Position numbers and translations under genes: made by a program | Shown here: positions 51,715 through 62,565 of the stretch, in pieces | Layout: every line of letters starts with the position of its first letter | How positions within the stretch are numbered: position 1 is the stretch's first letter | The notes under the pieces: generated by a model | What the model was told of the DNA's origin: nothing | What the model saw: only the letters and a program-made list of their open reading frames with translations | The model's database searches: none | From: Paroedura picta | Lineage: Eukaryota > Chordata > Lepidosauria > Squamata > Gekkonidae | Length of the DNA: 64,000 bases | NCBI RefSeq assembly: GCF_049243985.1 | Contig: NC_135375.1 | Location: 21,948,490 to 22,012,489, forward strand | Direction of reading: 5' to 3'

Positions 51715-52450
51715 CTCCTCCAGTTTGTCTTCACAACAACCATGAGACACAGGCTGGGCTGTGAAAGTGATTGGTCCAAAGTCACCCACCAAGTTCCATC
51801 ACAGAGTCAAGGGCAAAGTCTGCACTTACTTTGTTTATTCCATTTTCAATCCTGTTGAATTCTGATCGCTTTGAACTCGGGTCTTCCTCTCCCCCCCTCC
51901 TCCCCATTGAAACAGGAAAGGTTTCTGCACATGGTTAGGGAGGCTCAAAAGGTGTGGGGAGGGGAGCCAAGCCTCTTTCTTTCTTTTCTTGAAGGGTAGG
52001 GGGAGAGGAACCAAGCACGGAGCCTCTTTCTTTTCTTGGAGGGGAGGGGGAGAGGATCGAAAAAGGCAGAGGAGGGAGGAAAAATCCAGGACTGACAGAA
52101 GTTGAGAGAAATTAGGGGCTTCTCCTTTAAGGCAAGCGTGTCACATGACCAGGTGTAGCCTATCAGAGGTTCTCTACCACGGAGCTTTCTTCCCCAATCT
52201 GGATATTGAGGATTAACAGCACTCTGAGATATCGTACAATAAAGGTAGGGTCACTCCGGATCAATCCTTCTTGCTGCAGAAGGAAAATTTAAATCGCCCC
52301 AAATCCAAACGGAAATCGCATTCTGTGTAGAGGGCAGGGACTGAATCGATCTGGGGTTGGAATAAAAGCTCCGTGCAGCTTACACCCAGATCTGAATCTG
52401 GTTCTCCCAGACCCTAGTCCAACATTCTAGCCCACTACTACACTTTGCAG
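51715..52450 (-). mobile_element. SINE-T, split by R1
   Basis: Left: GTCTTCACAACAACCATGAGA, GGTCCAAAGTCACCCACC and AAGTTCCATCACAGAGTC. Right: CAGATCTGAATCTGGTTCTCC and TAGCCCACTACTACACTTTG (reversed B box and A box). It matches 12.77-12.92 kb. Confidence 0.72.
51811..52386 (+). repeat. Repeat R1, copy 2
   Basis: It begins GGGCAAAGTCTGCACTTACTT and ends GCAGCTTACACC. It is longer than copy 1 because a GAGCCAAGCCTCTTTCTTTC-type section is repeated (about 51964-52045). Same orientation as copy 1. Confidence 0.8.
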
Positions 52451-53324
52451 ACATTTTCTTTTAGTCAGTCCCCCCTGGGTTTAGCATTATATGTTTTTAT
52501 GATTCTGGAAGGACCATTCTGGTTAAAAGGTAAAGTGTGAAGTTTCAGATTTCAAGAACACTCTGAACTGGCTGAATCACACACTGTTTTAACATTCTTG
52601 TGCAGAGCTTGTGAAGACAGATAAAGGCATCTATTCCTTGACCCAAAGTTCTTACCCAAATGGCTCACCTTTTGTAGCATCCTGAAGGCAACATTTGCTT
52701 CTTATTATTCACTCCTCTTACAATGCTAATACTTGTCAGGGGGGAAAAAGGTTGCTAATATCGAAAATTCTAAGGTAACATTGTTTGGTTTACAAAGGCC
52801 GAGGGCAAGTTATGTAGATAGGCCAGTGCTTCTGAGCTGTATGTCATTCTTTCAAATGTCCTGACATGTCTGCATTTAAAGTTATTTCTGGAATACACTT
52901 TGTTCTTTTCCATTAATTTTTTTTTCAAAGTCTTGTTAAAATGTGCTTTCTCTTCAGCATGACTGTGACTGTTATCCAGCCAGCTGTTTAACTTAATCTC
53001 CCCTAATGCTCTTCCTCATTATAGGCCCTACCCATCATTGCTTTTCTCCACGGAAGTTTCATGATTCCCACCATAGCGTATTCAGTAACCCAAACTGACA
53101 TTCCACACCCCGCAATTCTCCCCTTTTCACCAAGGGAGAATCTAAGGGGATCCAAGCCTTTGTCATTGTTGCACATTAATAATCATATTACTGCAAGCTG
53201 GAAACCTAACTGAGTCCTGAAAAGCAGGGTAAATAAATAATTGCAGTTCTAGGAGGGGTCGTCATTAATTAATTAATGGTTCATCAACTGTGGCTTATAG
53301 CAACTTGTATACCAAGCAGGAAAA
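52451..53324. other. No recognised repeat; possible conserved DNA
   Basis: No repeat family or coding signal recognised. AT-rich with scattered CA and TC words. Confidence 0.4.
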
Positions 53325-53606
53325 TAATAATAATAAGAGTTGGTTCTTATATGTCAATTTTCCCTACCCAAAGGAGTCTCAAAGCGGCTTACAATCACCT
53401 TCCCATTCTTTTCCCTACAACAGACACCCTGTGAGGTGGGTGAGGCTGAGAGAGCTCTGATATCACTGCCTGGTCAGAACAGTTTTATCAGTGCCGTGGC
53501 GAGCCCAAGGTCACCCAGCTGGCTGCATGTGGGGGAGTGCAGAATTGAAACCGGCTCGCCAGATTAGAATTCTGCATTCCTAACCACTACACCAAACTGG
53601 CTCTCA
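53325..53606 (-). mobile_element. SINE-A, full length, reversed
   Basis: AATAATAATAAGAGTTGGTTC (tail side), the complete reversed body, and CCACTACACCAAACTGGCTCT (head). The tail is AAT/TTA type rather than CTT. Confidence 0.95.
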
Positions 53607-54078
53607 GGGGAAATGGCTCCAATTAAAAGGCACTTCCACTTGTACAACAGCGGAATGGCTCCAATTATATAGTACAATGGCTCCTATGAAAAGGCACTTC
53701 CACTTCCACTTCACCATTTTTCTTTTCCCTCCTGAGCCTTCTGTACTAAACCCCACCATTATTTCCAGGGGACTGCAATGAAAATGGTGAGCCAAGAAAG
53801 CACTGTTCTCCAGGGGTGGTTTTCCCCAGTACCATGTGTGGCACTTGCGATGGGCCTCAGAGTTCCAGGGGCCCTGTGGTACTGTATGGCTTGGGGGCCT
53901 TCACTCTATGATTGTTAGGGGATCTTCCTACCTATGCAGTTTGTGGACTGCAAGGACAAGGAAAGAAGCTGCCAGTTGCTTCCAAAGTTCCAAATATCCT
54001 TGGGAAGGGTACCCCATTGCTACAGCACAAGTGCCAGCACCAGTTGTGCTCTGTTAAGGCACCATGAATCCTTAAAAC
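53607..54078. other. Short direct repeats, otherwise unassigned
   Basis: GGCACTTCCACTTGTACAAC and GGCACTTCCACTTCCACTTC with AATGGCTCC(A/T)AT units form a small degenerate tandem at 53611-53715. Nothing else recognised. Confidence 0.45.
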
Positions 54079-54416
54079 CAGCCTTTTTCAGCCATGGAGG
54101 TATCACTGCAATATTTTTCAGGCTTCGGGCTAACAGGAAGTGATGTCGGATGACCACGCCTCCCTGCCACCCCCACCCTCCTTAAGTGAGAGAAGCGCCA
54201 GGCAGCAAATGCTGAAATGGCCAGGGCCCTTCCCCTTCCTATCCCCTCCAGGGAGGGGAGGGTTGAATTTTTAATTAACAAATTTAAACTTTTTCTTTCA
54301 CAGGGTGCGAAAGCTCTCCACAACCTTCATTTTGAAAATCTCCACATTTTGAAAATTCCCATGGAGGGCCTGCAAAGTGCCATAAGGTGCCTTGGGACTG
54401 TGGTTGGGAAACCCTG
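54079..54416. mobile_element. Probable hAT-like non-autonomous element
   Basis: The left end CAGCCTTTTTCAGCC and the inverted right end CAGGGTTTCCCAACC are similar. Flanks CTTAAAAC and TCTCAAAC agree at 5 of 8. The interior is GC-rich around 54140-54230. Confidence 0.5.
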
Positions 54417-54424
54417 TCTCAAAC

Positions 54425-55039
54425 TGGCCCTGCTATTCTACAAACAGGGCACTGCTCACGGTTCACTGGATCCTAGCCTATGCTGTTATAAGTGTAAATG
54501 CTGACAGGTACCTATCCAATCATTACTTGGAAAGAGTTCACTACAGCCTCTAGGCCACCCATTCCCTCATTGCTCTGCCTTTCAATATTGGTGCCTTGTA
54601 TTCTAATTTAAGCACCGTATTGATCTGCAAGGGAGATGACTGAGATGTCTTCAGGATGGGAGAACCTGCTTTGGCACCACCACTTTCCAAGTCGATGTTT
54701 TCAACAACCCTGAACAAAAAAATTACACGGCTGCATTTTTTATCAGTAGGTCTTTCCCTCGGAGGAATCCATTGAAAATCTATAATAGCTCCTTATTTAA
54801 TGTTGAATTTCCGGATGCAATCCCCTCTTGTGTCATTCCACTTTGAATAAGATGGCTTAAAAACACCACATGATTACAGTCATTAAACAGCTGAATATAT
54901 AGACTATCAATTGAAGCAAAGGACTCTTCTTTTTAGAATAGTTTTATACATACCCACAATATTGTGAATTCTGCAGCTGCTGCTGTTAATAGGCCTGTTT
55001 TAATGCTGCAACCTCCATGCTTAACAATACAATCATACA
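54425..55039. other. Repeat-free DNA, possible conserved block
   Basis: From about 54600 no repeat is recognised. Words such as CTTATTTAATGTTGAATTTCC and ATTACAGTCATTAAACAGC occur. Confidence 0.35.
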
Positions 55040-55295
55040 TAGGGTTGCCAGCTCTGGGTAGGGGAACACCTGGAGACCTTGGGGTGGAGTTGGGAGTGGG
55101 TGGGATTTGGGGTGGGAATGAACTTCAATAGTGTATAATGCTGTGGGGTGTATAATGCTGTAGTGTATAATGCTGTAGTGTATAATGCTGCCCTCCCAAG
55201 CAGCCATTTTCTCCAGGGGAATTGATCTCTATCTCCTGGAGATGAGCTGTAAAACGGGGGGATCCCCAGATCACACCAGAGAACTGGCATTCCTA
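55040..55295 (+). repeat. Repeat D with an internal 15-bp tandem
   Basis: TAGGGTTGCCAGCTCTGGGTA, ACACCTGGAGACCTTGGG, CCAAGCAGCCATTTTCTCCAG and GGGGAATTGATCTC. Inside, AGTGTATAATGCTGT is repeated four times (about 55126-55190). Confidence 0.8.
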
Positions 55296-55439
55296 ATCAA
55301 TGTGGTTAATCTCTTCTAAATAATAGGCTGCTTTTAAAAGGATGAACCAATTTTATGGAGGATAGGTCTATCAGTACCTACTAGCCATGGTGGTCTAATC
55401 AGGGGAAGGCTTCAGCCTCTGTGCCCTGTTGTTGGACAT

Positions 55440-55530
55440 CCAGAGGAACTGGTTGGCCACCATGTGAAACAGGATGCTGGACGGGATGGACCACTGGCCT
55501 GATGCAGCAGGGCTGTTCTTGTGTGCTTAT
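55440..55530 (+). repeat. Repeat H fragment
   Basis: GAACTGGTTGGCCACCATGTG, AAACAGGATGCTGGACGGGAT and CTGATGCAGCAGGGCTGTTC are the end of repeat H. Confidence 0.55.
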
Positions 55531-55537
55531 TCTCTAA

Positions 55538-55870
55538 CTAGAGGCAAAGCCCATTGTATGCGGGAATACAATGGGTGCTAGCCTTTTCCCGCAGGGAGCC
55601 CCCGGCAGCCGCGCTCTGAGCGGCTGCCGGGGGCTCCCTTGGCCGGTGGCCTGACGCGTCTGAGGTGTGTCAGGCCACCGGCAAGGGAGTGTCAGGCCCC
55701 CCTTGTTGGCAGGGCAGGAAGTGGCCGGGCCAATCGGCAGGCGCTTTGTACCTGCTGATTGGCCCGGTCGATGGTCTGTCCGGAGGAAGGGGCCAATCGG
55801 CACCCTTCTTCATCCCGGACAGAGCCCGACCTAACTCCTCCCCCTAAGCCCTTACAGCTTTATTCAGTCC
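55538..55870 (-). mobile_element. Helitron-like GC-rich element, copy 2
   Basis: On the minus strand the end is CCCATTGTAT, a 6-base loop, ATACAATGGG (a perfect 10-bp stem, 55550-55575), then CTTTGCCT, CTAG and T. Three further GC-rich hairpins follow at 55594-55638, 55643-55681 and 55725-55767. The 5' end is uncertain; about 55870 is an estimate from the base-composition change. Confidence 0.6.
55594..55767. other. Cluster of three strong GC hairpins
   Basis: Hairpin 1: GGGAGCCCCCGGCAGCCGC, 7-base loop, exact inverse (19 bp). Hairpin 2: CCGGTGGCCTGAC and exact inverse (13 bp). Hairpin 3: CCGGGCCAATCGGCAGG with its inverse, one mismatch (17 bp). Confidence 0.95.
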
Positions 55871-56000
55871 GCGGCACCGCAGGCTGTGTAAAGATGAGCT
55901 CTGAAGGATGTAACTCTGGGACTGACAGCACAATCACCTGGGTTGTTGCTCTTCTCCAAGTCTCTCAGTGTAACAAGCATGGAGTGGCTATCTAATACCA

Positions 56001-56372
56001 CAGTGGTCCCCAACCCCCGGTCCGGGGATTGGTACCAGTTCGTAGATCAGTCGGTACTGGCCCGCAGCTCCTCCTTGTCCTCCTCCCAGAGCTGCTGCCT
56101 CGGGGGCTGCCCTGCCACTCTGCCACTAGCTCACCTTTGGTGCTCTCTGGCAGCCGTCATGGCTAGGGCTCCCCCTCGGTGTGGCACTACACAGCTGCTG
56201 CTGGTAGCGCCCCCCAGTGGGCGGCAGGAAATCTGGGGCACTAGCGGGAAAGCAAGTGGAGCAGGGGCTCAGGCGGCGGCGATGTTCCTCAGCAAAAGAC
56301 TACCCCCCCCCCCCGGGCCTCAGTAAAATTGTCAAGTGTTGACCGGTCCCCAGTGATAAGAAGATACCATTG
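56001..56372. mobile_element. hAT-G, inverted relative to copy 1, TSD TAATACCA
   Basis: It starts CAGTGGTCCCCAACCCCCGG and ends with a shortened ACCATTG end. TAATACCA lies exactly on both sides (55993-56000, 56373-56380). The body matches the 46.26-kb copy in reverse. Confidence 0.93.
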
Positions 56373-56689
56373 TAATACCACCACCACCCCAAAAAAAATT
56401 AAAACCCTAGTAGGTTTAGCCCACTAAGAGTGAGTCCGTGAATGATAGCTGGCGTGAATGGACAAGTATTTCTGGGCTCCTACCATCTTATATAAAGAAC
56501 TAGAATGCTATACATGTGAGAAATTTCATATAACTTCTAGTAGTACTGGAATTATATGGATATTGCAGAGTTATGTTCTTCATGTTCCAGATTGCAGTCT
56601 GGCTTCTACATTGTCTGGTTTGTGGGTGCAGGCAGACTTAAATATGCAAAGAGATGTTCAGCACCAAGCTGCTTAAAATAATAAAACAG

Positions 56690-56965
56690 GGTTGTTATGA
56701 AGGGAAATAGACACTGAATAGAAAGAGGAGAGAGCAGTTTAACTAATTAACTGCTGTTTTCATTCATTCTGTCTGTCCTGAAGGCAAGCAGGGAGGAAGT
56801 GTGTTCAAATGAGCAAGAAGTCTCCAAATGAGCCAATCGGGACACTGGAAGAGATTATTTGAAAAAGATCCGAAGTTCCTCGTCAAAGTATGCTAAATAC
56901 ACATTTCCTCCGATGCCCCCTGCAGGATATTCTTTCATCTGCATTTGAATCATGCATGCTAAAGA
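56690..56965. repeat. Repeat F, copy 2
   Basis: GTGTTCAAATGAGCAAGAAG, AATGAGCCAATCGGGACACTG, GATTATTTGAAAAAGATCCG and TGCAGGATATTCTTTCATC match 22.89-23.19 kb in the same orientation. Confidence 0.6.
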
Positions 56966-57229
56966 ACTTGCAAAGTCCAACAGCTGGACTGTACCCATTT
57001 GAAAGAGGAGTGAATAGAAGAATCCACAGCCTTGGTGAACTTGAGAAATTTGACTTGACTCACAGTGATGACACTTTTGTAAGGAAGGGTATTTTTTTGT
57101 TTAAATGAACCTGGAGAGAATATCTGCTGTAAGTTTCTGTTCTGTTCACAGATACATCTCTGTATTCCATCTTCCATGTATTGTTCTGCCTGGTGGAGAG
57201 TTTTGAGTTATTCTATTTTAAACTAGTTT

Positions 57230-57360
57230 CTGCAGCAAAAGAGCAAGATTTGCATCTGGGTACCTACTGAAGGGAGTTTTGGCTCTGGAAAGCTTGTATC
57301 CTGGAAATCTACAAAGTCTTTAAAGTGCTGCTGAACTCAAATCTTGCTGTTTTACACAAA
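57230..57360. repeat. Old repeat fragment with inverted ends
   Basis: AGCAAGATTTG near 57243 and its inverse CAAATCTTGCT near 57340 flank a region with CTTTAAAGTGCTGCTGAACTC, a phrase seen in common reptile repeats. Confidence 0.45.
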
Positions 57361-58097
57361 TTCCCTTGCGAGTTCTGTTCCTGATTTAGCCCCATCGAAC
57401 CCACACAGACCTAGATCATCTCTCCCCTGACCAGTTGCTAATTTTAGAGATGATGAAGCTCTGATGCAGTTCTGAACTGTATCCGCTCCGATAGCTGTGG
57501 AGAGGAACCATGAAAGAAGCCCTTCCGGTGAGTCATTATTCCTCAAGATCACACCGGATGATGCAGACCTGGATGTCATCTGGAGGGCTATTATCCCCTT
57601 TTTCAAAGCAGCGCAAACCCATTTTAGAAGTTCACTAACTTCTTCCCAGGCTCCCTGTGTCACTGTTTTTTAGAAATGAATCACCTTACCAGTTTGGTGA
57701 GAGCAGTTCATCTGTGGCTCTCTGTCTCATTTAGGGTTCTATGCAAAATAATATAAGGTGGTAAAACCCATCCACATCAAACGACTCCCAAAAAATTGTT
57801 TTGCTACTATACCAATGACATCGCAAGCAGTTGTGGAAAAAGCCTGCTAATATCAACTATTTCAGCTCAAGTTTCTGGCAAACCTCAGGACCATTCCGCA
57901 CCCGATAAATATAGTGAAATGCTTACCTTATGAAGATGCCATAATTTTGGCATTTTGCATGATGTTGCCAACCTCCCGTGTCCATCCAGCAAACCTCAAG
58001 CAACATCCGCCATTTTAAAGTGGTACTTGGGCCATAGATTCCCTAGCCTATGTAGCACGAGCTACAGGAGAGCAACCAGCAAGCCACACACTGGATG
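57361..58097. other. No recognised feature
   Basis: No repeat family or supported gene. Confidence 0.45.
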
Positions 58098-58170
58098 GAG
58101 GAGTGGGGAATCAAACCCGGCTCTTCAGGTTAGATTCTACTGCTCTTAAACACTACACCGCACTGGTTTT
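58098..58170 (-). mobile_element. SINE-A head fragment, reversed
   Basis: GTGGGGAATCAAACCCGGCTC (reversed B box) and CACTACACCGCACTGG (reversed A box). The body is missing. Confidence 0.82.
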
Positions 58171-59449
58171 CTTGGGGACCTGGCTTTTATAGGAGGCCCA
58201 ACTGCTGAGGAAGTGTCCATGATACATTTCCTAGTTCACTTGAATGCATGTAAGTCAAGGTAGAGCCTTCTAGGATGATACCACTTACCCCCATGTTCGG
58301 ATTTTATACTCTAGGTTTGCAGGAACAGATCCATTGGAAGGGGGTGGAAAAAGGATCGAGGTTGCATCTAATGTCTCCCATCTCCCAACCGAAAAAGCCC
58401 ACAATGTGCATGATCTATATAAGAAAATCTTCATGCATTCAAGTACACATGGAGGTCAGGAGCGGGTGGAGGGGGCATGTTTCAGTAATCACCTGGAGAG
58501 GACTCTCCTCTCCCAGTAAGGCTTAGGACTTCCCACCCATCTCAGAAGCCCATCATGTTGTACATTTCAGTGGCAGCCAATAAGGCAGAGAGCACAGGCA
58601 ATATGACAGAACCATGACAAGGATCATCATGTATGCCATACAGAAGTATCTACACACACTTGAGTTTCTTGACAAAATGGGAAGGTCAAATGTAATAGAT
58701 AACAGAGTAACTTTCGCAAACATTGCAATGAAAGGGAGAAAATATCACTCAGCAAAAACATTAAAGATACAAGTCGTAGGTAGTTTCGCCTTGAATGTTT
58801 CATTTTGCAAAATGTCATCTTCAGTTTCGCTTGGCTTCTGTTGGAGCAAAAAAGGACCAAACAGGGGAATCAGATGGCCTATGTGGGGAAGCCCATTTGA
58901 GGCATAATGATCTCTCCTAATTACTGTTTACGTATTCCAGGAGGCACAACTTCATTTGCAGCCACTTACAGTAAACAGCGTATCAGAGAATTCAAGGACC
59001 TCAGAAGATGCCTCATTAGCACGCTGTGGTCATATAAACCAAGAAGCTCTCACATGGTAAGAGCTTTCCATCAATTTAATCCTTCATAATGAACTCTCTT
59101 AATTTTTTTTTCAGCAAACACAATGAGAGGAAGCGAGATACCTTGTGACCTCATCTTCTCCATTCCGAGAAATTCAAGATTATTACATTGGAAGAAGTAG
59201 TGCCCTTCACACTTAAACAAATGCATAATCACGTTGATGTGGTACTCATATTTTAAAAATTGGATCATGCATCTTTTCTGCATTCTGATGTGTCCCTTCG
59301 CTATGTGCCCCCTCTAGGCCAGTTTCAATACAATGCTAGCTGAAACAAAGAAACAAAAAGAAAAAAAACACCTTTGTTCTGGTATAGCAGCTCACTTAAT
59401 CTAAGTTGCTGCTTTTCACATGTAGCAAAACATTAAATGTACCCCCAGT
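58171..59449. other. No recognised repeat or gene
   Basis: About 1.3 kb that looks single-copy. Overlapping open frames at 58614-58907 and 58627-58860 have no recognisable motif. Confidence 0.4.
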
Positions 59450-59720
59450 GGACATAGTGGAATATGCCAACTAGATTGCTTTAAAAGGGGATTAGATAGA
59501 TTAATGGAGAAGAGGCCCATCAGTGGCTTAATGCTATGGGGATTAAAAGGAACAACATTGTCAAAGACCTCCGTGAACTGTAGTAGTAGAAGGCTACCTT
59601 GAGGGAAGGCCTTGGCCTTTGTACTCTGTTGCTGGCCCTCCATAGTAACAGACTGGCCAGTGTGTAAGACAGGATGCTGGAATAGAGGGACTATTTGTCT
59701 GATGTAAGGGTTCTTAGGTT
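59450..59720 (+). repeat. Repeat H, best copy
   Basis: GCTTTAAAAGGGGATTAGATA, ATGGAGAAGAGGCCCATCAG, TGTACTCTGTTGCTGGCCC, CAGGATGCTGGAATAGAGGGA and CTGATGTAAGGGTTCTTAG. It may be an old LINE 3' region. Confidence 0.6.
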
Positions 59721-60101
59721 CTCACATCATATATAATGAAGGTCTGTGAACTATGCATTGTAGAGATGACAAAGAGGACTTTGCACTTTTTTTTGTTCTG
59801 TCTTGTTCATCTCTGTTTTCAGCTAAGAATCAGAATAAGGCCATAACAAAGATCTTCCTTCTGTTCTCAAGGTAAGGAAGTATTTCAAGCCATTAGGGAC
59901 ATTTATCGCAATGGTATCTTCACTGTGACATGTATTTATGTTGCATATTGACAAATGTAAGACAAATAAGGACAGTAACTCCCTGGTAAATCAGTATGAC
60001 ACAGGGATCCATGTTGAGGTGAGCCAGCATGAATTATACTACTTCAGCCCTCTGCAAAAACCCATCACTGATTCATGTTGATTGCCGTCATTTGCCCACA
60101 G
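59721..60101. other. No recognised feature
   Basis: Nothing recognised. Confidence 0.5.
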
Positions 60102-60612
60102 TGATGGCATGGAATCATATAATTGGAAGGGACCATAGAGGTTATAAAATCAAACCCCCTGCTCAATGCAGGATAAGTATTTGTCCAGCTGCTGCTTAAA
60201 GACCACCAGTGAGGGGGAGCTCACTACCTCCTAAACCAGCCAATTCTCCTACTGACTGTGGGGGAAAAAAAACCCTACTATTTAACTGGTACCGTTCTAC
60301 ATAAAGTTTAAACCCATTACTGCAGGTTCTTTCCTCTGCTACCAACAAGAACTGCTCGCTGCTCTCCTCTAACTCAGGAGTAGTCAACCTGTGGTCCTCC
60401 AGATGTTCATGGACTACAATTCCCATGAACCCCTGCCAGCTCACGCTGGCAGGGGCTCATGGGAATTGTAGTCCATGAACATCTGGAGGACCGCAGGTTG
60501 ACTACCCCTGCTCTAACTGACATCCTTTCAAATACTTAGAGAGTATGTCCCCTCTCAACCTCCTCTTCTCCAGGCTGACCATTCCCAAGTCCTTCAGCAT
60601 CATGGCACCAAA
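60102..60612 (-). mobile_element. CR1 LINE 3' region, split by MITE-P
   Basis: GGCATGGAATCATATAATTGG (reversed tail), GAGGGGGAGCTCACTACCTCC, GTTTAAACCCATTACTGCAGG, then after the MITE CCTTTCAAATACTTAGAGAG and TCAACCTCCTCTTCTCCAGG. It matches the 48.7-kb CR1. Confidence 0.92.
60375..60510. mobile_element. MITE-P in CR1, TSD CTCTAACT
   Basis: Complete palindrome around CTCACGCTGGC. CTCTAACT lies exactly on both sides (60367-60374, 60511-60518). Confidence 0.96.
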
Positions 60613-61114
60613 CTTAAGAGACCAAAGAACACTTTGATACTTTCTTGTTCCCTGCTTTGTTGGGCGTGATCTGGGAAAGGAGGTTGAAGCATTAATAAGC
60701 CATGGATTGCAATAAAAGGCTTCTTTCAAACGGCCTCTGCAATCCGTTTTCAGCTGCCGGTTACTAATGGATTTTTCTTTGTGTCACTCCAGACACAATT
60801 GTTTTGTCTCCTGGCTGCTAACAGATTTTATTTATCTTTTTTTTTTCACACAAAACTGCTTGTATCCTATTCACAGAGAAGGGCTGAGCATTTCATCTTT
60901 ATTTTTTAAAGTCATTTCTTCCATTTCCAGGACATAGTTGCTCTTTAGAATCACTGTTGCGTGATGTTTGAAATGTCAGCAGTGTTGGAAGTAACTCTTT
61001 GTGTGATGTCTCCTGACGGAAGACTCTGACAGGAACTCTCTTCACCATAGAGTTAGTGAGATAGATAGGACCACTGACCACCCACCTTCTGATCTCCCTC
61101 GCCTGTCCCTAGGA
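60613..61114. other. Repeat-free DNA, possible conserved block
   Basis: From about 60720 to 60920: CTCTGCAATCCGTTTTCAGC, GGTTACTAATGGATTTTTC, GACACAATTGTTTTGTCTC (palindromic) and a T run. No repeat family recognised. Confidence 0.35.
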
Positions 61115-61488
61115 CAGTGGTTCTCAACCTGGGGGTCAGGACCCCTTTGGGGGTCGAATGACCCTTTCACAGGGGTCGCGGCAGGGCCAGCAGCTTGGCC
61201 TGGGCGGGCACCATCTGCACCACAGCCTTGCGGGGTAGATCGAGATAGAGCGTTCGTCTGTCTGGAGCAGCAGGAAAGAGCGAGATCAGCATGGTGGGCC
61301 CAGAGGCAGCACTGAACTGAGAAACCTCAGGAAAAAAACCCAATTTATATACAATCACAAACAATGGATCTTCATGCCATTGGTCAGTTTTGGCTTAATT
61401 TCTGTGAAAGAACACTTGCATAATTTTATGGTTGGGGGTCACCACAACATCAATAACTGTATTAAAGGGTTGCAGCATTAAGAAGGTT
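61115..61488. mobile_element. SPIN-like hAT element
   Basis: It starts CAGTGGTTCTCAACCTGGGGG, then CCCCTTTGGGGGTCGAATGAC and CTTTCACAGGGGTCGCGGC. The right side has TATGGTTGGGGGTCACCACAA, TAACTGTATTAAAGGGTTGC and AGCATTAAGAAGGTT. These blocks agree with the SPIN consensus ends as I know them. The last bases of the right end are lost, and the middle (about 61185-61335) is not SPIN sequence I recognise. Confidence 0.85.
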
Positions 61489-62117
61489 AATTTCCTGTTT
61501 CCTGAGTCTTCTTCCTTTTTTTCCTCCATTCCTCAAGCCTGAAATATGATGGCGCAGAGATGCCTCCAGCATCACTCTCCATCCAGCTATTTAGAACAGG
61601 AATCTTCTCTTTACCTCTAAATGTGCATAATTAAGTTCACGAATAACAGTTACTATATTAGTTAAGAACAACCTTGGAGAAAGTGTTTTTCTTTGTTTGT
61701 TGTTTTCTGCATGCTGTGATTATCATCCATACAAGATACTCTGCTAACTTTCAGGATACTAAGTCTACCAGAAGTCTCCCGCCCCTCCAAGTCTACCAGA
61801 ATTTAATATACCAGTGCTTCTGCAAGAACGAGCAGTATCCCTCCCCATTCAGACTGACTCTTGGGTCTGCTGCACCCTCTCCACCAGCAAGTGGAATGAT
61901 TGAAAAGCTGGCAGCAAATTAGCTGGACCTGCTGCTGTTGCTGGTGGGGACCTCCCAACTGCCTTTTTGGTCCTGAATGGCTGTATCTGCGCATTGTCTG
62001 GGATGCCGAGGCTCTCTGCCAGAAATAGAAAAATATAGACGCACTGGGAAACCAATATGGCAATAAAATATCCAAATTGGACTTATATAGAGTGTTCTCA
62101 CTTCAGTAATTCTTTTA
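61489..62117. other. No recognised feature
   Basis: No repeat family or gene supported. A short direct repeat (AAGTCTACCAGAA) lies near 61768 and 61789. Confidence 0.45.
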
Positions 62118-62353
62118 ATTATTTCACACAAGTCCCAACGCGTTTTGCCTTGTGGCTTTTTGAAGGGATAATGGTTTTTATATTTAAGGACCAACTTCAG
62201 CTTATTAAGGGATCTCTTGATAGAGTATAAGGTCATGCTCATAATACCTAAACTTGGCTTGTGGCGCTTCAAACTTAGCTTGTGGCGCTTCACGATGCAT
62301 TGTCCCTTGAAAAAGCCACAAGGCAAAACATGTCGGGACTTGTGTGAAATAAT
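62118..62353. mobile_element. Palindromic MITE with TTATTTCACACAAGTCCC arms
   Basis: The left arm (62118-62168) includes TTTTGCCTTGTGGCTTTTT. The right arm (about 62302-62353) is its inverse with few changes. Between them a 21-bp unit (ACTTGGCTTGTGGCGCTTCA) occurs twice. The superfamily is unknown. Confidence 0.8.
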
Positions 62354-62565
62354 CATAGAATCATAGAATCATAGAGTTGGAAGGGGCCATACAGGCCATC
62401 TAGTCCAACCCCCTGCCCAATGCAGGATTAGACCTAAGCATCCTGAAGCATCCAAGAAAAGTGTGTATCCAACCTTTGCTTGAAGACTGCCAGTGAGGGG
62501 GAGCTCACCACCTCCTTAGGCAGCCTATTCCACCGCTGAATTACTCTGACTGTGAAAAAGGGGCC
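62354..62565 (-). mobile_element. CR1 LINE 3' end
   Basis: CATAGAATCATAGAATCATAG, GTCCAACCCCCTGCCCAATGC and GCTTGAAGACTGCCAGTGAGG to TACTCTGACTGTGAAAAAG. It begins exactly where the preceding palindrome ends. Confidence 0.95.

Noticed and set aside
46306-56326. Two similar open frames (46306-46692 minus and 55943-56326 plus) that look like paralogous proteins
   Set aside because: Both lie in hAT-G copies with exact 8-bp duplications. The similarity is that of the transposon, and it carries no transposase.
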